Origin: Flavobacteriaceae bacterium
GTDB taxonomy: Bacteria; Bacteroidota; Bacteroidia; Flavobacteriales; Flavobacteriaceae
DNA: 37,320 nucleotides
Direction of reading: 5' to 3'
Assembly (NCBI GenBank): GCA_002707745.1
Contig: PANU01000057.1
Location: 1-37,320, forward strand
Shown here: piece after piece, positions 20,544 to 29,246 of the stretch
Layout of the letters: every line of letters starts with the position of its first letter
How positions within the stretch are numbered: the stretch's first letter is position 1
Program-made: the position numbers and the translations under genes
The notes under the pieces: generated by a model
The model's input: the letters and a program-made list of their open reading frames with translations, nothing else
Database searches by the model: none
Told to the model about the DNA's origin: nothing

Positions 20544-22367
20544 ATGCTAGACCAAAAACTATTACAAACGCTTAGCGAAAATTTAGAAAACGAACTTCCT
20601 ATAAACGAAGTCCTTCCAGAAGGGGGTAAACTTCATATTGATAAAATATTACCCTACATCTGTGTGTATCGGTACAAAAAAACTGACAGCTACTTTTCAG
20701 GTTTGCTAAAAACACAGGCATCGTATATTATTGTAAAGGACACGGTAGCTATTTCAGAATTAATAAAAACGCTTGCCATTGCCATTTCAAAAAAACTGAA
20801 TTCGTTTCTTATACTTGAAATGTGGCCCCTGCGAAAAAACCACGAAGCCGAGTTTGAGATCTCTTGCCCTGCAGGCAAAGCACCTGCAACCATTAAAGCC
20901 TTACAGGATGGCATTAATGAAATGCGCCTTATTTATCCTGAAGTTTCAGCAATAGTATCCGACACGCACAACAGACATCCCGACCGGCTGGAGCCACTGT
21001 TAAATCTGGACCAGACAAAAGAATCGGGAAGTTTAATTATTGGGTTGGCCGTTCCTACAATTTACCAAAGGCCAGAAGAAAACCAGATGTTTTCCATTTT
21101 TTATAGAAAATTTGCAACACATTTTTCAGAAATAATAAAACGCGCAGTATACGAATTTATAAGAGTACAAACATCCAATCCGTTTGCACATTACTTAATG
21201 CTTGGAAAAACAAATCTGGACCGGATTACCATGGAAGCAGACGAAGCCCTGGCTGAAATAAGCGAAGGAATGTCATTTTTAATGCGAACCACACCGGTAA
21301 ACAGTTCTCAGGAGTGGGAAAAATTTAAAGCCTCTAATTTTACCGAAAAACCAGCATTTAATTATAGGTTAGTTGCCCTGGATCCCGAGCAGCAAAAAAG
21401 AAAACTGTATAAAATTCCGTTGGAAAAAGTAGACGATCCAACCCTGGCCTATATCTTACGCGACAAACGGCTGGAAATTGAAAAACAACTTACTATGCTG
21501 GAAGAACGCGGAACCAATAGCTTTCGGTTTGTGGGGGAAAGTTTATACGGTGCTATTGAAGACAATGTACTGGTTGGAGCGCAGGAAATTTTAAAAACAT
21601 TTCCCGAAGGGGATAGCCCTTCCGAAAAAGAAAAATTTAGTTGTTACGACTTTGCCAAACACGCACAAAAAGAAATAGATTATTACCAGGAGAAATTTCC
21701 GCAGTTGCAATTATCCCTTGAAATAAGAAAAGATATTGCAGGCATCATGGTTTCTGAAACCAAGCTTTTAATAAGCAATCAAATAATGATGGATTCTCAA
21801 CGGTGCGACGCTTTAATACAACATGAGGTAGCTACCCATATTTTAACGTATTGCAACGGTAAAAAACAACCTATAAGGCAAATGTATGCAGGCTTTGCAG
21901 GCTACGATCAATTGCAGGAAGGTCTTGCTGTGCTAGCCGAATACCTGGTTAACGGACTTACAGTAAACAGACTGCGGTTACTGGCGGGACGTGTTATCGC
22001 TGCACATAGTCTGGTAATGGGGGCTTCTTTTATTGAAACATTTAACCTTTTAAAGAATTTCCATAGTTTCCCGGCACGTACCAGTTATTACATTAGCATG
22101 CGTATTTACAGGGGTGGCGGACTTATAAAAGACGCTGTTTATCTTGCTGGTTTAATGAATGTACTGGATTACATTAAAAAAGGTGGAAACTTAGAAACCT
22201 TATACGCTGGAAAATTTAACACCAACCATGTGCCGCTCATAGAAGAACTTATGCACCGGAACGTACTTAAAAAACCTGTTCTTCCAAGATTTTTGGAACG
22301 CGAAAACGTACAGGAACGTCTCAAAAACTTAAGAAACGGAATACAACTTACAGAATTACTTAACTAA
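20544..22367 (+). CDS. DUF1704 'QEGLA motif' protein; MATCAP-like putative zinc carboxypeptidase
   Basis: HEVATH (HExxxH, 21822-21839) followed by QEGLAVLAEYL (21915 onward); SMRIYRGGG; family-typical length. Confidence 0.87.
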   Translation: MLDQKLLQTLSENLENELPINEVLPEGGKLHIDKILPYICVYRYKKTDSYFSGLLKTQASYIIVKDTVAISELIKTLAIAISKKLNSFLILEMWPLRKNHEAEFEISCPAGKAPATIKALQDGINEMRLIYPEVSAIVSDTHNRHPDRLEPLLNLDQTKESGSLIIGLAVPTIYQRPEENQMFSIFYRKFATHFSEIIKRAVYEFIRVQTSNPFAHYLMLGKTNLDRITMEADEALAEISEGMSFLMRTTPVNSSQEWEKFKASNFTEKPAFNYRLVALDPEQQKRKLYKIPLEKVDDPTLAYILRDKRLEIEKQLTMLEERGTNSFRFVGESLYGAIEDNVLVGAQEILKTFPEGDSPSEKEKFSCYDFAKHAQKEIDYYQEKFPQLQLSLEIRKDIAGIMVSETKLLISNQIMMDSQRCDALIQHEVATHILTYCNGKKQPIRQMYAGFAGYDQLQEGLAVLAEYLVNGLTVNRLRLLAGRVIAAHSLVMGASFIETFNLLKNFHSFPARTSYYISMRIYRGGGLIKDAVYLAGLMNVLDYIKKGGNLETLYAGKFNTNHVPLIEELMHRNVLKKPVLPRFLERENVQERLKNLRNGIQLTELLN

Positions 22368-22377
22368 AGAAAAATAT

Positions 22378-23418
22378 ATGAAAATTGCTTTTATTATTAA
22401 CGATCACGCAACCGAAAAACCTAATTATACTACACCAGCATTAGGGTATGCGGCTTACAAACGAGACCATGAGGTCTATTTTATTGGGGTTGGAGAATTA
22501 GCATATGCTAGTGACGGTCATTTGTCTGCCCGTTGTAAAACAACTTCTGGAAAAAAATTTAAAACTCAGGAAACATATTTTAAGACAGTACAAAAAGAAA
22601 AATTTTCTAGAATCAGTTCGAAAGATTTAGATGTATTATTTCTTAGAAATGACCCCAGCGATGAAATTGGCGAGCGCGAATGGGCACAAAATGCTGCCTT
22701 TATTTTTGGTGAAATTGCTACACGGGATAATGTAATTGTACTAAACCATCCAAAAACACTGGCGAGCGCGGTAAACAAAATGTACTTTCAACATTTTCCT
22801 GAAATATTGCGCCCCAAAACGATTATTTCCAGGGATCACGAAGAAATTAGAGCCTTCTTTAAAGAGCAGAAACAAAAAATGATTTTAAAACCACTACAAG
22901 GCTCTGGCGGCACGAATGTTTTCATGATAGACAAAAAGAATGAACAGAACTTAACTCAAACTATAGATGCTATTAGCCGCGATGGCTACGTAATTGCACA
23001 AGAATACCTTCCGGATGCCAAAAATGGCGATACCCGATTATTTTTAATGAACGGAGAACCACTGGCGGTAGATGGAAAATATGCCATTATGCAACGTGTA
23101 AATGCAAAAGGTGAAATACGTAGTAATATACACGCAGGAGGAAAACCCCAAAAAGTAAAAATGACCGATCAAATTATGAAACTTGCAGAAATAGTACGCC
23201 CTAAATTAGTCCAAGATGGTATGTTTTTGGTAGGAATTGATATTGTTGGAGATAAGTTGATGGAAATAAATGTGTTTAGTCCCGGAGGATTAAATGTTAT
23301 GGGACAAATGTATGAAGCAGATTTTTCCACAGAAGTAATTAAGTCTATCGAAAAAAAGGTATACTATAATAAAACGTATGAAGATTACCTCTTCAATAGC
23401 CGCTTAGCCACTTTATAA
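22378..23418 (+). CDS. ATP-grasp glutathione synthetase-like ligase
   Basis: MKIAFIINDHATEKPNYTTPALGYAAYKRDHEV; KMILKPLQGSGGTNVFMI; AQEYLPDAKNGDTRLFLMNGEPL; MEINVFSPGGLNVM. Confidence 0.87.
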   Translation: MKIAFIINDHATEKPNYTTPALGYAAYKRDHEVYFIGVGELAYASDGHLSARCKTTSGKKFKTQETYFKTVQKEKFSRISSKDLDVLFLRNDPSDEIGEREWAQNAAFIFGEIATRDNVIVLNHPKTLASAVNKMYFQHFPEILRPKTIISRDHEEIRAFFKEQKQKMILKPLQGSGGTNVFMIDKKNEQNLTQTIDAISRDGYVIAQEYLPDAKNGDTRLFLMNGEPLAVDGKYAIMQRVNAKGEIRSNIHAGGKPQKVKMTDQIMKLAEIVRPKLVQDGMFLVGIDIVGDKLMEINVFSPGGLNVMGQMYEADFSTEVIKSIEKKVYYNKTYEDYLFNSRLATL

Positions 23419-23435
23419 AATAAAAACTGAAATTC

Positions 23436-24332
23436 ATGGCATTTTTAGATTATTATAAAATTTTAGGCATCAATCAAAACGCTACGGAACAGGAAATAAA
23501 AAAAGCCTACCGTAAACAAGCCAGGAAATACCATCCCGATGTAAACCCCAACGATCCCGAAGCGCAGCGGAAATTTCAAGAAATAAACGAAGCCAATGAG
23601 GTCCTGAGTAATCCGGAAAATCGTAAAAAATACGATCAATACGGAAAAGACTGGAAACATGCAGACGATATTGAACGCGCAAAACAACAACAGCAATACC
23701 AACGACAAGCAGGGCAACAGGATTTTGGCGGATTTGGCGGGGAGGCCTCAGGGTATTCCGATTTTTTTGAGTCTATGTTTGGAGGCGGTCGCGGCGGCTT
23801 TGGGCGTTCGGCACAATTTAAAGGCCAGGACTACAACGCCAGCCTGCAAATTAACCTGACCGATGTGTACACCTCCCAAAAGCAAACCCTGACTGTAAAC
23901 GGTAAAAATATCCGGCTCACAATTCCCGCAGGTGTGGAAGATGGTCAGACCATAAAAATAAAAGGCTATGGCGGCGAAGGTGTTGGCGGAGGTCCTAAAG
24001 GAGATCTTTACATTACCTTCAAAATTAATAACAATACCAAGTTTAAAAGAGATAAAGCCGATCTACACCATACGGTTACACTGGATCTGTACACGGCTGT
24101 TTTGGGCGGCGATATTACAGTGGACACCTTTAAAAGCAAAGTAAAACTAAAGGTAAAACCTGGCACCCAGAACAATACAAAGGTAAAATTGAAAGGTAAA
24201 GGCTTTCCAAAATATAAAAAAGAAGACACTTTTGGCGATTTTTATATTACCTATCAGGTAACCATTCCTGAAAAGCTTTCCGCTAAAGAAAAAGAATTAT
24301 TTGAAGAACTTGCTAAACTACAAACATCATGA
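23436..24332 (+). CDS. cbpA: DnaJ-family co-chaperone, CbpA-like
   Basis: J domain with HPD: DYYKILGINQNATEQEIKKAYRKQARKYHPDVNPNDPEAQ; G-rich linker; C-terminal DnaJ substrate domains; no zinc-finger region. Confidence 0.9.
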   Translation: MAFLDYYKILGINQNATEQEIKKAYRKQARKYHPDVNPNDPEAQRKFQEINEANEVLSNPENRKKYDQYGKDWKHADDIERAKQQQQYQRQAGQQDFGGFGGEASGYSDFFESMFGGGRGGFGRSAQFKGQDYNASLQINLTDVYTSQKQTLTVNGKNIRLTIPAGVEDGQTIKIKGYGGEGVGGGPKGDLYITFKINNNTKFKRDKADLHHTVTLDLYTAVLGGDITVDTFKSKVKLKVKPGTQNNTKVKLKGKGFPKYKKEDTFGDFYITYQVTIPEKLSAKEKELFEELAKLQTS

Positions 24333-24622
24333 GCACCACAGAATACATCACGGTAACCCATCTTTGTAGCCAATACAAAGTGACATCACAGTTGTTTCAG
24401 CAATTACACGAAACGGGGTTAATACAGGTTATAACTGTAGAAGAAGAGCCTTGCGTACATATAGAAACTGTCCATCAGGTAGATAAAATTATGCGGCTTC
24501 ACCAGGATTTGAACGTAAACCCTGAAGGAATTGACATTATCCTAAATCTCCTGGAGAAAATCGACACCCTGCAAACCGAGATGAACTCTCTGGAACGAAA
24601 GCTTCGGCTATATAAAGAATAA
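24329..24622 (+). CDS. cbpM: CbpA modulator CbpM-like protein
   Basis: MerR-like small protein overlapping the cbpA stop by 4 bp (ATGA); EYITVTHLCSQYKV...HQDLNVNPEGIDIILNLLEKI. Confidence 0.8.
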   Translation: MSTTEYITVTHLCSQYKVTSQLFQQLHETGLIQVITVEEEPCVHIETVHQVDKIMRLHQDLNVNPEGIDIILNLLEKIDTLQTEMNSLERKLRLYKE

Positions 24623-24626
24623 AAAC

Positions 24627-26219
24627 CTATAACGTTAACACGGTAAATTTTAAATCCAGGGGATCGAGTGTATCTTTTAAAGTTTGGAGTAAATCATCTC
24701 CATAAACGAGGTAATATTCAGAAAAATTGGTGTTGCGCTCCTGCAAACTCTGCTTTGGGAAGAGCCGGTCTTGTAGTGCTGTTAAGCGCGCTAACTGATC
24801 TGCTAGTTTTCTTTTTTGGGCTTTTAACAGTCTTTTTTCCAGGTTGTCCAAGCCATTTAATTGTTTCTTTTCCTGTGCTCCCACAGCTCCTACAAAAGAA
24901 GCATCGGTTTTTTTCGCTAACTCATACAAGTCTTTAAATTGCTGCTGCAAATGTTCCCGTTGGGGAGAAAGATCTATTTTTATTGCTGAAATTTGATGCG
25001 TAAAAGCTGTTCTTAAGTCGGTTTGCTTCTGGAATAACCGTTCCACCGAGACTTCCAGATTCTGAAGTTTTTCTGAAAGTTTTTCGGGCACCAACAACAC
25101 CGAGTTTCGCAATAAAAGTATTGGGAACGGCACCTCAACCGCTTCAAAGTACTCTTTTAACTGAAACCAATACGCCAGCTCACCGCCGCCGCCAACATAA
25201 CAAAGGTTTGGTAAAATCACTTCCTGATATAGGGGGCGTAACAAAGCATTGGGGGAGAAACGCTCGGGATGGGTTTGCAGTTCGTTGAAAATTTCATCCT
25301 TGGTGAATATAAGTTCGGTTTCGTTTACATAGAATTTTCCATCCCGTTCTATGATGCGCTCGCGAACACCTTCAGCCAAATAAAATAAATTGATTTCCCG
25401 CGGATGTACTTGTTCCCCGTAGCCCAAGTCCACTAGTTTTTCGGTAGTTTGAGTTACTTTTTTAAAGGATAGGTTTTCGATGAGTTCCTTTTCAGCATAC
25501 GGGATAAATTGTTTTTTAAGCTCCGCATCGTTTCCGTCTATGATTACCAGGCCGTATGCTTTAAACAGCTCATTCCCTAAATAGCGGGTGGCATCTGCCA
25601 GATTTTTATGTTTTGTATAAGCTTCGGTAAATAACTCCTGCAAGCGTTTTCCATTTTCACTCTCGCCAAAGGCTTTTGCAGTTTCTTTAGCGACCTCTGC
25701 TAACCCTTCTGTAGAAAATTCACCCACTGCCCCACCGTCCGGTCGTTCCCAAACCATCTTTTTTCCTTCAACATTAAAATAATTAATCTCCTCAAAATCG
25801 TGGTCTTCGGTTGCCATCCAGTATACGGGTACAAAATGGTTGGTAGGATATTCAGCAATCAGTTGTTCTGAAAGATTAATCACCGAAAAAATTTTATATA
25901 AAAAATACAATGGCCCGGTAAAAAGATTCAGTTGGTGGCCGGTGGTAATGGTAAACGTGTTTTCTTGTGAAAGGGATGCGATGTTCTTTTGAGTTGCTTC
26001 TGAAATTTCAAAACCTTCGTATTGTTTTTGAAGTTGATTCACTAAAGTTTGGCGGTCCAAATTGCGTACATTTCGACTCCGCTCAGTGTGCTCCTTAAAA
26101 TTTTGAAGTTTCGGAAACCTTCCGTAGAACTCTTTTAGTTCGGGTTTTTCAGCCAAATAATCACACATCAATTTGGAAAAATAGCCGGTTTCGCTGTACG
26201 GAATGGTAGATTTTGACAT
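24627..26219 (-). CDS. bshC: Bacillithiol biosynthesis cysteine-adding enzyme BshC
   Basis: TITTGHQLNLFTGPLYFLYKIFSVINLSEQL; FVPVYWMATEDHDFEEINYFN; LCYVGGGGELAYWFQLKEYFE; FVGAVGAQEKKQLNGLDNLEKRLLKAQKRK. ATG at 26219 preferred over 26243. Confidence 0.93.
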   Translation of the reverse strand: MSKSTIPYSETGYFSKLMCDYLAEKPELKEFYGRFPKLQNFKEHTERSRNVRNLDRQTLVNQLQKQYEGFEISEATQKNIASLSQENTFTITTGHQLNLFTGPLYFLYKIFSVINLSEQLIAEYPTNHFVPVYWMATEDHDFEEINYFNVEGKKMVWERPDGGAVGEFSTEGLAEVAKETAKAFGESENGKRLQELFTEAYTKHKNLADATRYLGNELFKAYGLVIIDGNDAELKKQFIPYAEKELIENLSFKKVTQTTEKLVDLGYGEQVHPREINLFYLAEGVRERIIERDGKFYVNETELIFTKDEIFNELQTHPERFSPNALLRPLYQEVILPNLCYVGGGGELAYWFQLKEYFEAVEVPFPILLLRNSVLLVPEKLSEKLQNLEVSVERLFQKQTDLRTAFTHQISAIKIDLSPQREHLQQQFKDLYELAKKTDASFVGAVGAQEKKQLNGLDNLEKRLLKAQKRKLADQLARLTALQDRLFPKQSLQERNTNFSEYYLVYGDDLLQTLKDTLDPLDLKFTVLTL

Positions 26220-26384
26220 AAAATTTTCAGAAGGTTTGTTCAAAAATACAGGATAATTAAGAATTCAGAATTTAGAATTTAGAATTTGTGAGAACTTTAA
26301 GTAGGTTTCATTATTTTAAAATTTCAGCATAGCCTGTTAAAAATGGAAAATCTAGTATCTTAGCGACCCTTAAACAACCATACC

Positions 26385-28874
26385 ATGTTGAAACACCTTA
26401 CGCTTACTTTTCTTTTTATTTCAGTAACACTTACTGCGCAACTACAATCTCCAGCCGATTTCCTGGGCTACGAAATAGGCACCCAATTTTCCCGTCATGC
26501 CGATGTGGTGCGTTATTTTGAACACGTAGCAGCCAATAGCGATATGGTAACCTACGATACCTACGGAAAAACATACGAGCGCAGACCCCTTACCTATGCA
26601 GTAGTTTCAACAGCGCAAAACATTGCAAATATTGAGCAGATTAGAAAAGATAATCTAAAAAACATAGGCCTGGAAAACGGTACTGCGAGTCCGCAAACCG
26701 CCATTGTCTGGCTAAGCTATAATGTACATGGAAACGAAGCGTCCAGCACCGAAGCTGCGATGAATACCCTCTACAAACTCATAACCGAAAAACAAGCCTG
26801 GTTGCAAAACACCGTAGTTATAATTGACCCTTGCGTAAACCCGGATGGGCGCGATCGCTACGCTAACTGGTACAATCAGGTAAAAGCTACGCCGTACAAT
26901 GCAAAACAGGCAGCCATAGAGCATAATGAGCCCTGGCCTGGAGGAAGACCCAACCATTATTTATTTGATCTCAACCGTGATTGGGCGTGGGCAACGCAGG
27001 TAGAAACACAGCAACGATTAGAAGTTTACAACCAATGGATGCCACATATTCACGTAGATTTTCACGAGCAGGGCATAAATGAGCCGTATTACTTTGCCCC
27101 GGCGGCAGAGCCTTACCATGAGATTATTAGTGAGTTTCAGCGCGATTTCCAGACTGAAATAGGTAAAAATCACGCCAGATATTTTGATGCCGAAGGGTGG
27201 TTATTTTTTACCCGAGAACGTTTCGATTTATTGTATCCCAGTTATGGCGACACCTACCCTACTTTTATGGGGGCTATTGGAATGACCTACGAACAAGCAG
27301 GCCACGGTAGAGCTGGACTAGGAATTAACACCGACGAAGGTTTTGAGTTAACATTGGTAGACCGGGTAGCGCACCACACCACCACAGGACTTTCTACTAT
27401 TGAAATGGGAAGTAAAAATGCTGTAAAACTAAATTCAGAGTTTAAAAAATTCTTTAAAAATGACAACCTTACCTATAAAAGCTACGTCTTAAAAGGACAT
27501 CCGGACAAACTGAATGCACTAGCCAAGTTACTGGATAAACACCAGATTACCTACGGAATAAAAAGCAACGGTACCGTAAATGGCTTTAGGTATGCTGAAA
27601 ATAAAAATGGTAAAATGGATGTCACCAACGCACTTTTGGTAAGTACCAACCAGCCAAAAGGAAAAATGGTCAAGGTGTTGATGGAACCCAACGCAGTACT
27701 AACCGAACCGTTAACCTACGATATTACCGCATGGAGCATCCCACATGCGTACGGGCTGGAAGCAGTGGCTTCTACCGGTTTTGTTGCAGTAGATAAAGAA
27801 ATGTCGGCTTTAAAAACAACAAATACAGCTTCTCCGAACTCAGCTGGATACCTTGTTTCCTGGAATAGCATGTACGATGCACAGTTTTTAGCCGAGCTAT
27901 TGCAAAACGATATTCGCGTACGCTTTTCTGAAAAAGATCTTAAATTTAATGACAAAGATTTCGGTAAAGGAACCCTTGTCATTACCAAAAGTGATAATAA
28001 AACAAATGACCATTTCAACGAAAAAGTAGTTGAAATCGCCAACAAGCACAACCGACAATTATATGCATCCAACACCAGCTTTGGAGATACCAGAACCGAT
28101 TTTGGGTCGCCAGACATAAAATTAATTAACAACCAGCGCATTGCTGTTTTACGTGGCAATGGCGTTTCTTCGTTAAACTATGGCGCTATCTGGCATTTCT
28201 TTGAACAACAACTTAACTACCCTATTACTTCAATTGATACGGGCGATTTTAAAGCAGCTACGCTCCATAGTTTTGATGTGTTGGTTCTGCCTAGTGGTTG
28301 GTATTCCAGTTTAAAAGGTGATACTATGGATGCTGTGAAAACCTGGGTACAACGCGGGGGAAAAATTATAGCCATTGGGAGTGCCATAAACAGCTTTACA
28401 GACCTGGATGGTTTTGATCTTAAAAACAATGTTTCAACAGATACAACGAACGACACCGGGGAAACCAATAAAAGTGAAGGAAACCTTACTCCCTACGATC
28501 AACGCGAACGTACCCATGTAAAAAATCTTATTACAGGAAGTATTTATAAAGTAAAAATAGACCCCAGCCACCCAATGGCTTTTGGATATAGTGATACGTA
28601 TTATAGCTTAAAATTAGGGAGTGCTTCGTATTCATTTTTAGAAAACGGCTACAACGTTGGGTATATTGAAACTCCAATGTCGGTAGCTGGATTTTCTGGG
28701 GAAGACGCCAAAAATAAACTTACAAATTCATTGGTTTTTGGAGAAGCAAGAGTAGGCAGTGGTAGCGTTATCTATATGGTAGACGATGTACTATTTAGAA
28801 GCTTCTGGGAAAACGGAAAGCTGTTTTTTGTGAACGCACTGTTTTTTGTAAATAATAATAAGTTTACGTTGTAG
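26385..28874 (+). CDS. M14-family zinc carboxypeptidase (secreted)
   Basis: Signal peptide; YNVHGNEASSTEAAMNTLY; DPCVNPDGRDRYANWYN; DLNRDWAW; HVDFHEQG. Confidence 0.9.
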   Translation: MLKHLTLTFLFISVTLTAQLQSPADFLGYEIGTQFSRHADVVRYFEHVAANSDMVTYDTYGKTYERRPLTYAVVSTAQNIANIEQIRKDNLKNIGLENGTASPQTAIVWLSYNVHGNEASSTEAAMNTLYKLITEKQAWLQNTVVIIDPCVNPDGRDRYANWYNQVKATPYNAKQAAIEHNEPWPGGRPNHYLFDLNRDWAWATQVETQQRLEVYNQWMPHIHVDFHEQGINEPYYFAPAAEPYHEIISEFQRDFQTEIGKNHARYFDAEGWLFFTRERFDLLYPSYGDTYPTFMGAIGMTYEQAGHGRAGLGINTDEGFELTLVDRVAHHTTTGLSTIEMGSKNAVKLNSEFKKFFKNDNLTYKSYVLKGHPDKLNALAKLLDKHQITYGIKSNGTVNGFRYAENKNGKMDVTNALLVSTNQPKGKMVKVLMEPNAVLTEPLTYDITAWSIPHAYGLEAVASTGFVAVDKEMSALKTTNTASPNSAGYLVSWNSMYDAQFLAELLQNDIRVRFSEKDLKFNDKDFGKGTLVITKSDNKTNDHFNEKVVEIANKHNRQLYASNTSFGDTRTDFGSPDIKLINNQRIAVLRGNGVSSLNYGAIWHFFEQQLNYPITSIDTGDFKAATLHSFDVLVLPSGWYSSLKGDTMDAVKTWVQRGGKIIAIGSAINSFTDLDGFDLKNNVSTDTTNDTGETNKSEGNLTPYDQRERTHVKNLITGSIYKVKIDPSHPMAFGYSDTYYSLKLGSASYSFLENGYNVGYIETPMSVAGFSGEDAKNKLTNSLVFGEARVGSGSVIYMVDDVLFRSFWENGKLFFVNALFFVNNNKFTL

Positions 28875-28905
28875 AAATCTTTAACGCTTAAAATCAAAAC
28901 GTTAT

Positions 28906-28934
28906 AAACCGAAGCATTTGTTTCGGTTTTTTTT
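28906..28934 (+). terminator. Intrinsic terminator after the M14 peptidase gene
   Basis: aaaccgaa gcatttgt ttcggttt followed by a T run. Confidence 0.8.
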
Positions 28935-29073
28935 ATATAAAGATTTTTCTTACTTTGTGTGTCTTCCCCACAAAATTTGTTAAAAATTAAAAATAAGATT
29001 GAAAAGGTATTGCACTATTTATTATGCAAAACCTCAAACTTTTTAATTTTATAAAAAGTAATCGAAAACATTT

Positions 29074-29165
29074 AAAAAAGAAAGGTGATAGATATAAATC
29101 TACCACCTTGAATGTTTTCACAACGGAATAGTCCTTATTGTGAATTGCTTTCAGATTGTAAATCT
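29074..29165 (-). ncRNA. tracrRNA for type II-C Cas9 (ends approximate)
   Basis: Minus strand reads CTGAAAGCAATTCACAATAAGGACTATTCCGTTGTGAAAACATTCAAGGTGGTAGATTTATATCTATCACCTTTCTTTTTT. 17-nt perfect anti-repeat (29138-29154) plus a wobble pair; nexus AATAAGGNCTANTCCGTT resembles known tracrRNAs; 11-bp terminator stem (29083-29108) and U-tract. Confidence 0.93.
29082..29109 (-). terminator. tracrRNA intrinsic terminator hairpin
   Basis: AGGTGGTAGAT-TTAT-ATCTATCACCT followed by TTCTTTTTT on the minus strand. Confidence 0.9.
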
Positions 29166-29246
29166 ACAAAATTTATAGTTACTAAAAATGAGGATAACCT
29201 CAAAAGAAAAAAAATGAAATAATAGTTTTATAAAAAATATATTATT

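Noticed and set aside
29074-29246. Anti-repeat as a stray degenerate CRISPR repeat
   Set aside because: It is followed by a tracrRNA-like nexus and an intrinsic terminator in the correct order, so tracrRNA is the better explanation.
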